Shown in pieces: positions 52,180 to 60,128 of a stretch of 64,000 nucleotides of DNA (positions are counted from its first letter, which is position 1; every line of letters begins with the position of its first letter). Source of the stretch: JAMQKA01 sp043951865 (lineage in GTDB: Bacteria; Bacteroidota; Rhodothermia; Balneolales; Balneolaceae); NCBI RefSeq assembly GCF_043951865.1, contig NZ_JBINJF010000014.1, positions 46,646 to 110,645 on the forward strand, given 5' to 3'. A program made the translations under genes and the position numbers. The notes under the pieces were generated by a model. That model saw nothing but the letters and a program-made list of their open reading frames with translations, was not told the DNA's origin and searched no databases.

Positions 52180-52399
52180 CCAATGCGGGATAAAGGCCCG
52201 GCAATAATCCAGATGCGGTCAAAGAGTTCCACCCTGGAGATGGAGAACAGGGGGAGGATCGGAGCTGTTCGCGTTCGGTCAGGAAGAGACCAAAATCCAG
52301 GATTTGACGTGACATTGGTACGAAATCAACTTGTGAACATAAATTGAATATCTGGCTGGGATGCTCAGTGTCACAGCTGGCCAAAAGCAATACAACATC
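52180..52399. other. 220-bp gap within the cco operon
   Basis: No gene is visible between ccoNO and ccoQ. It may be a remnant of a lost reading frame, or a processing site; no clear hairpin was noticed. Confidence 0.35.
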
Positions 52400-52594
52400 A
52401 TGTATAAAGAAGTTCTCAGATCTATAGAGGGTATCGGTATCTTTCCCAGTATTTCGCTGGTGATTTTTTTCGGTTTTTTTACCTGGCTGGTAATCTGTCT
52501 GCTGAGGAAGGGAAACAGCCACTGGGAGGATGCCGCCCGTCTGCCTCTGGAAACCGACGAAGAAATTGAAACCCAATATCAAAAAGGATCATGA
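52400..52594 (+). CDS. ccoQ: cbb3 oxidase subunit CcoQ-like
   Basis: 64 residues from the ATG at 52400 (MYKEVLRSIEGIGIFPSISLVIFFGFFTWLVICLL); the 13 residues of the longer frame before it have no counterpart in the family. One transmembrane helix with a short acidic tail (LPLETDEEIETQYQKG), the CcoQ build. CcoQ stabilises the association of CcoP with the core. It ends in an ATGA overlap with ccoP. Confidence 0.85.
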   Translation: MYKEVLRSIEGIGIFPSISLVIFFGFFTWLVICLLRKGNSHWEDAARLPLETDEEIETQYQKGS

Positions 52595-53208
52595 AAGTAT
52601 TTGACGACGAAAAGGATAAGTTGCTGGATCACGAGTATGACGGAATTCGTGAGCTCGACAATCATATGCCGGTTTGGTGGCTCTGGTTGTTTTATTTCAC
52701 CATTGCGTTTGGGGTGGGCTACCTGCTCTACTACCAGGTGCTCGGGTGGGGCCCCACCCAGCACGAGGAATACCAGCAGGAGGTAGCGGCGGCTGAAGCC
52801 CGATTCGGAACTCCTGAAGAGGAGGGCGATCCGGTTGAGGAGTTTTCCTGGACCATCAGTACCGATCAGGAGGATATCGCCGCGGGAAAGGCACTGTTTG
52901 ATAATCCCGGTCAGCTCTGTTTTACCTGCCACGGCAACCAGGGGCAGGGCATGGTGGGGCCCAACCTGACGGACGAGTACTGGATGCACGGCTGTACGCC
53001 CAGGGATATCGCCGCGAGTATTATTAACGGATACCCCGATATGGGAATGTTGCCATACGGCAGCGGCACGAAGCTGAGCAACGAGCAGGTGCAGCACCTG
53101 GTCAGCTACATCGCCTCATTGCAGGGGACCGACCCCCCGGACGCGAAAGAGGCGGATATGAGCCGCACCCAGCCGTGCCAGGAAGGTCCGCTGAGCTCAG
53201 GTTCGTAA
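52591..53208 (+). CDS. ccoP: cbb3 oxidase subunit III CcoP, with one haem-c site
   Basis: 205 residues. The N-terminus holds the CcoP signature YDGIRELDNHMPVWWLWLFYFTIAFGVGYLLYYQ with its membrane anchor. The periplasmic part has one haem-binding CFTCH (about residue 110) and the ligand Met region (GYPDMGMLPYGSG). The proteobacterial form has two haem domains and about 300 residues; here just one CxxCH is seen. A cysteine pair elsewhere (HGCTP, RTQPCQ) is not a haem site. It takes electrons from soluble cytochromes to CcoO. A palindrome follows 15 bp after the stop. Confidence 0.92.
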   Translation: MKVFDDEKDKLLDHEYDGIRELDNHMPVWWLWLFYFTIAFGVGYLLYYQVLGWGPTQHEEYQQEVAAAEARFGTPEEEGDPVEEFSWTISTDQEDIAAGKALFDNPGQLCFTCHGNQGQGMVGPNLTDEYWMHGCTPRDIAASIINGYPDMGMLPYGSGTKLSNEQVQHLVSYIASLQGTDPPDAKEADMSRTQPCQEGPLSSGS

Positions 53209-53223
53209 TTAGGGCTCGACTAA

Positions 53224-53366
53224 ATCTCCCCTTAAGGGGAGATGATAGATTTGAGTTATTCCTCAAATATATCTGAGGGGTGTCGGAAGCTTCATGCATG
53301 ATACCTGACACCTCCCGCCGAAATTCCGAAAACACACGGAATTTCGGCACCCTCCTGAAGGAGGGA
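53224..53366. repeat. Cluster of three palindromes after ccoP
   Basis: A 20-bp perfect palindrome (ATCTCCCCTT, 53224-53233, and reverse complement to 53243), a 12-bp stem GCCGAAATTCCG (53317-53328) with CGGAATTTCGGC (53337-53348), and CCCTCCTGAAGGAGGG (53351-53366). The last one resembles the core of R3. The first probably ends transcription of ccoP. The rest to 53608 shows nothing and should hold a promoter for ccoG. Confidence 0.65.
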
Positions 53367-53608
53367 TTTGAAAGCGCCTTGTTTGCTTAGCAGTTTCTTA
53401 TATCGAACTGAGGTTATTTCACATAATGAAAATGATCTGTAGCTAACATTTGGATATTATTCGAAACGGCTGCGAAATTTGATCATGTGATGAGTTGAAG
53501 TTAAAATAGTGCAAACAGGCCTAGTGAATAATCCGGATTAATAGAGTCTTTGCTGCCACATTAGAATAAGTAGCGAGATCACAATTTACAGTACTTCAAA
53601 AGAAGCAG

Positions 53609-55072
53609 ATGGCACGATCAGATGACATACGCAACAGCCGGGAATCCTTCCGGGATCACCTGTCTACCGTCGATGAAGAGGGCAGGCGAAACTGGATTTT
53701 TCCCAAAAAACCGAGCGGTCGGTATTACAAGGCTCGGAATGTCGTTGCCGTAATATTGCTGCTGTTCTTCTTTTCGGCCCCGTTTATCACGGTTAACGGG
53801 CAGCCGCTGCTGTTGCTGAATATCCTGGAGCGCAAATTTGTGTTTTTTGGGGTGGCGTTCTGGCCGCAGGACCTACACCTGCTGGTGTTCGGGGCGCTTT
53901 CCATTGTGATATTCATTGTGCTGTTTACCGCGGTTTTTGGAAGGTTGTGGTGTGGATGGGCCTGCCCGCAGACCATCTTTATGGAGATGGTGTTCCGGCG
54001 AATAGAGTACTGGATTGAGGGCGACCGTGGTGCGCAAATCCGGCTGGACAGGGCGCCCTGGAACTGGACTAAAATCTGGAAAAAGACGCTTAAGCACGGG
54101 ATTTTCTTTGGTTTGGCCTTTATCATATCAAATCTTTTTCTGGCCTACATCATCGGGGTGGATGAACTGTATGTCATTGTCACTGATCCGCCTTCAGAGC
54201 ATATCGCCGGGCTTTCAGCGATGATCATCTTCAGCGGCGTGTTTTACGGGGTGTTTGCATTTCTACGGGAGCAGGTCTGTCACTTTATTTGCCCATATGG
54301 GCGTATGCAGTCGGTATTGCTGGACAACAATTCCATCAACGTAATGTACGATTACGTGCGCGGCGAACCCCGGGGCAAAGTGTCGGAGCGCGACGACATT
54401 GGCCGGAAAGCGACGCTCGGGGATCTCGGGCTCAGCCCCACCAGCTACGGAGATTGTATAGACTGCAAGCAATGCGTGCGCGTGTGTCCGATGGGAATTG
54501 ACATCCGCAACGGCACCCAGCTGGAGTGCGTGCACTGCACCGCCTGCATCGATGCCTGCGACGAGGTAATGGACAAGATCGACAAGCCGCGCGGGCTTAT
54601 TCGATATTCTTCTGAAGAAGCGATAAAAGAGGGCAAGAGCAGGATTCTTACGCCCCGCGTGGCGGGATACAGCGGCATACTGGTGGTGTTGCTGGGTATT
54701 TTTGTTACTCTGCTTAGTATGCGTCCGGATACTGAAACCAGCATTCTGCGCCAGCCGGGTACGCTCTACCAGGAGCTGCCAAACAACCGGTACAGCAACA
54801 TTTATGAAATCAGGGCGATCAACAAAACCTTTGAGGAGATCGACTACGAGGTGCGCCTGCGTCAGCCGGAGGGAGAGCTCTCGGAGCTGGGAGATATCAG
54901 CGCTATTCCGGCCCAGGGTTCTGCGCAGGGTCGGCTGTTGGTCACGCTTGACGGGAACCAGCTGAATGCGGCATCGACAGAACTGGTGTTCGATGTCTAT
55001 GCAAACGGTGAAAAGGTGGAAACGGTTACTTCAGGATTTATCGGACCAGGTTCGGAAGGGAATCAGGAATGA
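53609..55072 (+). CDS. ccoG: cbb3 oxidase accessory protein CcoG (FixG-like ferredoxin)
   Basis: 487 residues. Membrane helices in the N-terminal half with WCGWACPQTIFMEMVFRRIEYWIEGD and CHFICPYGRMQSVLLD, then the 2[4Fe-4S] ferredoxin-type region CIDCKQCVRVCPMGIDIRNGTQLECVHCTACIDACDEVMDKI and, after a further helix, an Ig-like FixG C-terminal domain (TFEEIDYEVRLRQPEGELSELG). It acts as Cu(II) reductase in Cu delivery to CcoN. It starts 400 bp after ccoP and so may have a separate promoter. Confidence 0.95.
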   Translation: MARSDDIRNSRESFRDHLSTVDEEGRRNWIFPKKPSGRYYKARNVVAVILLLFFFSAPFITVNGQPLLLLNILERKFVFFGVAFWPQDLHLLVFGALSIVIFIVLFTAVFGRLWCGWACPQTIFMEMVFRRIEYWIEGDRGAQIRLDRAPWNWTKIWKKTLKHGIFFGLAFIISNLFLAYIIGVDELYVIVTDPPSEHIAGLSAMIIFSGVFYGVFAFLREQVCHFICPYGRMQSVLLDNNSINVMYDYVRGEPRGKVSERDDIGRKATLGDLGLSPTSYGDCIDCKQCVRVCPMGIDIRNGTQLECVHCTACIDACDEVMDKIDKPRGLIRYSSEEAIKEGKSRILTPRVAGYSGILVVLLGIFVTLLSMRPDTETSILRQPGTLYQELPNNRYSNIYEIRAINKTFEEIDYEVRLRQPEGELSELGDISAIPAQGSAQGRLLVTLDGNQLNAASTELVFDVYANGEKVETVTSGFIGPGSEGNQE

Positions 55073-55162
55073 AAAATGAAGAATTAAGAATTAGAAATGA
55101 TTTTAAATAGCGTGGCCTTGGTATTCGTGAACCGCCCGGAGTAAATGAAGCAAAGGCGCGAT

Positions 55163-55236
55163 TTAGTTATCTGTTACTGGTTATTAGTTGGCGAGTATTG
55201 ACGACTAATAACTAATTCCTAATAACCGATAACTAA
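55163..55236 (-). repeat. Palindromic repeat R5, copy b
   Basis: The reverse complement of copy a at 18306-18374, sharing CTAATAACTAATTCCTAATA. Half-sites TTAGTTATC and GATAACTAA form its ends. The 297-bp gap between ccoG and ccoH holds nothing more. Confidence 0.75.
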
Positions 55237-55369
55237 ATTAACAGACGGTGACTTAATACGCAGTGAGCCTTATAAGTGATATCGGAAATCTATAATCGAT
55301 GCTTCACAATATGGTACGAGCGGGACGCTCGCACCAGTTCAAAGGAAATCTGTAATTGAAAATTGGAAT

Positions 55370-55846
55370 ATGAGCCAGCAACCTGGTAACAATCAACAAA
55401 AAGTCTTCTGGAACTGGGGCAAAGGCCTTGCGGTCGTCATCGCCCTGTTTGTGATTACGACCCTCGGCGTGGTGTTTTACCTGGTGAGTCTGGACTACTA
55501 CATGGTCAGTGAAAACCATTACGAGCAGGCGGCCAAATACCAGCAGCAGATTGATCGTATCGAACACGCGCGGTCTCTTGAAAATTCTGTCAGGATCAGC
55601 CAGACGGAATCGCGGGAGATACACATTCAATTTCCCGCGGCACAGCTATCGCTGAAACCCAAAGGTACAATCCGACTTTACCGGCCCAGCAATTCCAGCC
55701 TCGATCACTCAGTTAGCTTGTCGCTTGACGCGGATGGTAAACAGCTGATTTCGACCCGAAGCCTTGCAAAAGGGAAGTGGTTGGTTCAGGTTACGTGGCA
55801 GTCGGGGGAGAAAGAATATTTCGAGGAAGAATCCATTTTTCTTTAG
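55370..55846 (+). CDS. ccoH: cbb3 oxidase accessory protein CcoH/FixH-like
   Basis: 158 residues. A cytoplasmic start, one membrane helix (AVVIALFVITTLGVVFYLVSLDYYMV) followed by SENHYEQAAKYQQQIDRIEHARSLENSV, the FixH pattern with the conserved YYxxxxxY and asn-type pair, and a beta-rich periplasmic end (GKWLVQVTWQSGEKEYFEEESIFL). FixH proteins help assemble the oxidase and associate with CcoI. The position between ccoG and the SafE-like gene fits. Confidence 0.9.
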   Translation: MSQQPGNNQQKVFWNWGKGLAVVIALFVITTLGVVFYLVSLDYYMVSENHYEQAAKYQQQIDRIEHARSLENSVRISQTESREIHIQFPAAQLSLKPKGTIRLYRPSNSSLDHSVSLSLDADGKQLISTRSLAKGKWLVQVTWQSGEKEYFEEESIFL

Positions 55847-55953
55847 TATTTAACGGATCAAAAGATACCGACCGCATGTTTTCAATAACCTCTGCGGAGA
55901 ACAAAACCGAAGTGAGACTAACCTTCAACCCGTAATATAAAACAAAGCCCTGC

Positions 55954-56604
55954 ATGGAACTGTGGACCGCCTTCACGATCGGCCTGTTTGGGAGTTTCCA
56001 CTGTGTGGGGATGTGTGGGCCCATTGCAATGGCACTGCCCGGTTCCGGGGCAGGGATGGCCGCCGAACTGACCCGGAAAGGGATCTACAACCTCGGGCGG
56101 ATTCTTACCTACAGCCTGCTCGGGGGCGTAGTCGGGGGAGCGGGGCGGGCCGTTTCTCTTGCCGGTCTGCAGCGACCGCTCTCCGTTTTTCTTGGCATGC
56201 TGATTATCGCAGGCGCCTTTCTTCCCGTGATCTCTTCCGCCGGAATACAGCGCATCAAGCCTGTTCAGCGGTTTTTCGACTGGCTTCGGCAAAAGCTTAA
56301 ACAGCAGATGAGCCGGCGTGGAAACAGTACGATGCTGGTGACAGGAATTCTCAACGGGTTGCTGCCCTGCGGGTTTGTGTATGTCGGGTTGGCGTCCTCG
56401 CTTACCACGGAGTCGGTTATCGGCGGAATGAGCTATATGGCGCTGTTCGGCCTCGGTACCTTCCCCGCGATGATGCTGATGGCGATGGCTCCAAATTTGA
56501 TCAGCCTGAGGCTGCGCCGGCGTATCAACCACGTATTGCCCTGGCTGGCGGTGGCCCTGGGCGGGTACCTTGTTTTTCGCGGCTTGGCGATGGGAGGAGT
56601 TTGA
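55954..56604 (+). CDS. SafE/UreH-like (DsbD-type) six-helix membrane protein
   Basis: 216 residues, six helices. MELWTAFTIGLFGSFHCVGMCGPIAMALPG carries the Cys-x-Met-Cys (CVGMCGP) signature of the urease-accessory-H/sulfite-exporter-like group seen next to cbb3 genes, and a second half starts at MLVTGILNGLLPCGFVYVGLASSLTTESVIGGMSYMALFGLGTFPAMMLMA, with the matching LLPCGF motif. Copies linked with ccoGHS are thought to transport copper or reducing equivalents for oxidase assembly. It ends the cluster. Confidence 0.88.
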   Translation: MELWTAFTIGLFGSFHCVGMCGPIAMALPGSGAGMAAELTRKGIYNLGRILTYSLLGGVVGGAGRAVSLAGLQRPLSVFLGMLIIAGAFLPVISSAGIQRIKPVQRFFDWLRQKLKQQMSRRGNSTMLVTGILNGLLPCGFVYVGLASSLTTESVIGGMSYMALFGLGTFPAMMLMAMAPNLISLRLRRRINHVLPWLAVALGGYLVFRGLAMGGV

Positions 56605-57061
56605 CCTGTTTGCCGGAAAGCAGCCAAGCCCGGTGTTATGCACAGGGCTGTGCCGGGAATTGTCCCAAGGGCCCATTAGCAAACACGGGATGGATAAAAT
56701 TGTCTTTTTAAAAATTAACTAATACTTTATAATCAAAGTAACCGGTTAATTAGTGATAGGGTTCGACTGCTGCAAGGTGGTCGGGCGGGTTGTTGGGAAC
56801 CGGTAACGGATCGATGGCCGGGGGTCATGGCTATCGGATGGAAGGCACAAAACCGGTATTTATTGGGATGATAAAGGGCTGTGGTATTATGCACTCCTCT
56901 TTTGTATTCCTGAAACACTCCGGCTTGTATTGGTAGATTCATAAAAGGTTTTGGGATCAGAGGGTTGTATCCTCAGCCGAATGTTTCGGCGTGCAGAGTA
57001 TACAGCCTTAACGGAAGGTTTAAACAACACATAGTTAATAATCAAATGACGGGATATTCAT
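56605..57061. other. Gap between cco cluster and Gfo/Idh gene
   Basis: No gene is seen. TAACCGGTTA at 56739-56748, a 10-bp palindrome with central CG, is the core form of LacI-family operators and may serve the LacI protein encoded at 58905, but a 10-bp site can occur by chance. Confidence 0.4.
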
Positions 57062-58492
57062 ATGTCACAAAAAAAGTTTACACGTAAGGATTTCTTAAAA
57101 AGTACAACCGGAGCTGTTGCCGGGTCCATGCTTGCCACCCCGGCGGGGGCGTTTTCGAAAAGTCCTCAAAATCCGCAAACCCAGAAAAAACGGATCGCCC
57201 TGGTAGGTACGGGAATCCGGGGTATCACGTTCTGGGGGCGGACCATTCGGGAACGGTACGGCGATATCATCGAATTTGTCGGCCTGTGTGATATCAACCC
57301 GGGTCGCCTGGAGTATGGTAAAGGTTTTATCGGGGCCGACTGCCCTACCTTTACCGATTTTGATGAGATGATGGATACGGTAAACCCGGATATGCTGATC
57401 GTCACAACGGTGGATGCCACGCACCACCAGTTTATCATCGGGGCCCTTGAGCGGGATATAGACGTGCTTACAGAAAAACCGATGACCACGGACGAAATTA
57501 AATGCCAGCGCGTGCTGGATGCCGAGGCCAATTCTGAAGCCGAGGTCATCGTGGGCTTCAACTACCGGTACAGTCCGCATCACACCAAGCTAAAGGAGAT
57601 GCTGGTGAACCGGCGGGTCGGCAAACTCACATCCGTCGATTTTCACTGGTACCTGAATGTCTATCACGGGGCCTCCTATTTCCGTCGCTGGCACGGAGAA
57701 GAATCCAGTGGGGGAACACTGCTGGTACACAAGGCCACGCACCATTTCGACCTGCTGAACTGGTGGCTCGACTCCGATCCCGTTGAGGTGTACGCCGAGG
57801 GGGCGCTGGAGCACTATGGAAGCAATCATCCGTTCCGTGGGAACAAGTGTCGAACCTGTCCTCATAAAGACAAGTGCCGATTTTACTGGGATATTACCCA
57901 GAACGACACCTACATGGACCTGTATGTGGATAATGAGCACCACGACGGCTATATCCGGGACAACTGTCTCTGGAGGCACGAAATCGATATATACGACAAG
58001 ATGTCTGTCCAGGTTGAGTATGCAAATAACGTTCAGGTGAACTACTCGCTTACCACGTATTCACCGTATGAAGGTATGAAGATCGCTTTCAACGGATTTG
58101 ACGGCCGGATTGATGCATGGCACGGCATCCCGTGGAGAGAACAGGAAAAAGTGAGCCAGGCCGAGCTGCACAGCCAGGAGATGTCCCAGGACGAGATGGA
58201 CGAGGCAACTGACTATGAAGAGATCATGGTGATGGATAACTTCAGCAGCAAGCATGAGCAGATCAAGGTGTTCCAGGAGAGTGGCGGGCACGGCGGTGGA
58301 GATATTCGCCTGCAGAACCAGATTTTCCGTAACACCGATATGGATGACCCCCTGGGTCACTCTGCCGGCAGCCGGGATGGCGCCATGTCAATACTGGTGG
58401 GCATTGCAGCTCGCAAGAGTATTGAATCCGGCAAACCGGTTCGCATAGATGATTTAACGTCGCTCACGCCGCATCCAACCCGCGGAGCCTGA
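57062..58492 (+). CDS. Gfo/Idh/MocA-family oxidoreductase with Tat-like signal
   Basis: 476 residues. N-terminus KFTRKDFLKSTTGAVAGSMLATPAGAF resembles a twin-arginine signal but with Arg-Lys instead of Arg-Arg. Rossmann motif IALVGTGIRGITFWGRTI, the family EKP in VLTEKPMTTDEIKCQRVL, and the typical VGFNYRYSPHHTKLKEML. A cysteine-rich insert GNKCRTCPHKDKCRFYW (about 260-277) could bind a metal. It oxidises or isomerises a sugar or sugar acid with bound NAD(P), probably in the periplasm. It is followed by a strong terminator, then a LacI regulator, so the set is probably for sugar use. Confidence 0.9.
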   Translation: MSQKKFTRKDFLKSTTGAVAGSMLATPAGAFSKSPQNPQTQKKRIALVGTGIRGITFWGRTIRERYGDIIEFVGLCDINPGRLEYGKGFIGADCPTFTDFDEMMDTVNPDMLIVTTVDATHHQFIIGALERDIDVLTEKPMTTDEIKCQRVLDAEANSEAEVIVGFNYRYSPHHTKLKEMLVNRRVGKLTSVDFHWYLNVYHGASYFRRWHGEESSGGTLLVHKATHHFDLLNWWLDSDPVEVYAEGALEHYGSNHPFRGNKCRTCPHKDKCRFYWDITQNDTYMDLYVDNEHHDGYIRDNCLWRHEIDIYDKMSVQVEYANNVQVNYSLTTYSPYEGMKIAFNGFDGRIDAWHGIPWREQEKVSQAELHSQEMSQDEMDEATDYEEIMVMDNFSSKHEQIKVFQESGGHGGGDIRLQNQIFRNTDMDDPLGHSAGSRDGAMSILVGIAARKSIESGKPVRIDDLTSLTPHPTRGA

Positions 58493-58525
58493 GCGAATCA
58501 CTGACACATGTTGGATACATCCGTT

Positions 58526-58564
58526 CGAGGCATTGCACAGGCTCATTGCAATGCCTCGACTTTT
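58526..58564 (+). terminator. Intrinsic terminator of the Gfo/Idh gene
   Basis: 12-bp perfect stem CGAGGCATTGCA (58526-58537) with TGCAATGCCTCG (58547-58558), then AC and five T. It starts 34 bp after the stop codon. Confidence 0.92.
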
Positions 58565-58566
58565 TA

Positions 58567-58669
58567 CAGGGAACTTTGCAGAACCTTCTGCTTTGCAGGG
58601 GCCCAACGATCTCGCAGGCGGAACTGCAGCGCCCTCACAATGACGAGTCGAGGGTTTTGCAAAGAGCTC
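58567..58669 (+). repeat. MITE-like repeat R1, divergent copy g
   Basis: Ends CAGGGAACTTTGCAGAACC and GAGGGTTTTGCAAAG with a different core (GGCGGAACTGCAGCGCCC). It follows the terminator at once. The rest of the gap to 58904 contains a hairpin CGTTGA-TCAACG (58807-58822) and no gene. Confidence 0.62.
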
Positions 58670-58904
58670 ATATTTACACAGGGAAAATGACACGGCGGTG
58701 AATTCCGGACCTGGAATCACGTCAATGTATGTTTTGAAGGCAGCGATTTTACAAAGATAAAAACTGTAACTGTATTAATATTAAAAAAATACCTTTTTTA
58801 AAGAGCGTTGAAGAGCTCAACGGGGAGAGCTTGGATCTGCATTAAAAAGGTAAAACAGGCGGACTTTCTTTTATTTGGCGTTATTAATCTTAAGATAATA
58901 ACCA

Positions 58905-59924
58905 ATGAAAAATGTACGGTTAAAAGACATCGCAAAAAAACTGGATCTCACCAAGGTGAGTGTCTCTAAAGCGCTGCGCGATCATCCGGATATATCTGAA
59001 GAAACCAGGAAAAAAGTAAAAGAGATGGCAGACAAGATGGGGTATCGCCCGAATCTTGTGGCACGTTCGCTGACTTCTCAAAAGACCAATACCATTGGTG
59101 TTATCGTCCCCAAAATTGCCCATACCTTTTTTTCCTCGGTCATCCAGGGGATTTACCAGGCGGCCCTGCGGACAAAGTACGAGGTGATCCTGGGAATCTC
59201 CATGGAGGATCCCGAGCTGGAGAAAAAACATATAGAGTCGATGCTTAATATGCGGGTGGAAGGGCTCTTGGTTTCCATATCTGAGCGAACAAAAGATATG
59301 AAAACGTTCGAAATGGTACATGATATGGGGGTGCACCTGGTATTTTATGATCGCGGATTTATTAGTGACAACTTTAGCTATATAAAAGTGGAAGATCGGG
59401 GCGGGGCACGCAGAGGTGTTTTGCACCTGATCGAACGGGGATATAAAAAAATTGCACATCTTTCGGGAATTCTTGAAGTGGATAACGGGCAGGATCGCAA
59501 TATTGCGAAAATTGGCCAGGAGCGGTACCTGGGATACCGGGATGCCATGGAGGAGGCCGGTTTGGAATTCGATGAGAATGCGGTTGTAGAAGGGGCATAT
59601 GGCGAGAAGGATGGCTACGCCGCGATGGGTCGGCTGCTGGAGCAGTACGGCAAGCCGGAGGCCCTTTTTTGTGTCACCTACCCGGTCGGTATCGGAGCCC
59701 TTCGGTATATGCAGGATCACGGCATCGATTCCGGAGAATTTCCTATTCTTACCTTTGGCGGAAGCGAGTATAATCAATATTTGGCGCACCCGTTTATCTG
59801 TATTGATCAACCTTCGTTTGGACTCGGTGAAAGCGCGTTTAAACGGCTGGTTTCGGAGATCGGTGCAGAAGAAGAGATCAAGCCGGAAGTCATTACACTG
59901 CCGGCCGATAAAATTATTGGATAA
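58905..59924 (+). CDS. LacI-family transcriptional regulator
   Basis: 339 residues. Helix-turn-helix and hinge at 3-58 (VRLKDIAKKLDLTKVSVSKALRDHPDISEETRKKVKEMADKMGYRPNLVARSLTSQKT); note VSVSKAL in the recognition helix in place of VSRVL. The effector domain follows (TIGVIVPKIAHTFFSSVIQGIYQAA ... ALFCVTYPVGIGALRYMQDHGI). This subtype with KALRDHPDIS is frequent in Bacteroidota near sugar-utilisation genes. The next gene, 200 bp on, encodes the ASPIC/FG-GAP lipoprotein; the previous is the Gfo/Idh enzyme, both plausible targets. Confidence 0.94.
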   Translation: MKNVRLKDIAKKLDLTKVSVSKALRDHPDISEETRKKVKEMADKMGYRPNLVARSLTSQKTNTIGVIVPKIAHTFFSSVIQGIYQAALRTKYEVILGISMEDPELEKKHIESMLNMRVEGLLVSISERTKDMKTFEMVHDMGVHLVFYDRGFISDNFSYIKVEDRGGARRGVLHLIERGYKKIAHLSGILEVDNGQDRNIAKIGQERYLGYRDAMEEAGLEFDENAVVEGAYGEKDGYAAMGRLLEQYGKPEALFCVTYPVGIGALRYMQDHGIDSGEFPILTFGGSEYNQYLAHPFICIDQPSFGLGESAFKRLVSEIGAEEEIKPEVITLPADKIIG

Positions 59925-60128
59925 GCTGCCGTGGAAGAATGGTGATGAGCGACCGGGGATGAATAGTATACCGAAGACAGCGACCATTCTTTCTTTTTGA
60001 ACGAGCCTCTCAGAATTTATCGAGAATATTTTAATTTGTAACATCTGATATATCAGGTTAAGCTTTTGTAGTGACTACCAGAAAAGCCCCCCGGATTTGA
60101 AGATTGCCATATCAAATATTGAAAGAAT

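Noticed and set aside
60045..60056. Palindrome CTGATATATCAG upstream of the ASPIC lipoprotein gene as a member of the stress motif or an operator.
   Set aside because: It lacks the second block at the right distance, and a 12-bp AT-rich palindrome alone is weak evidence.
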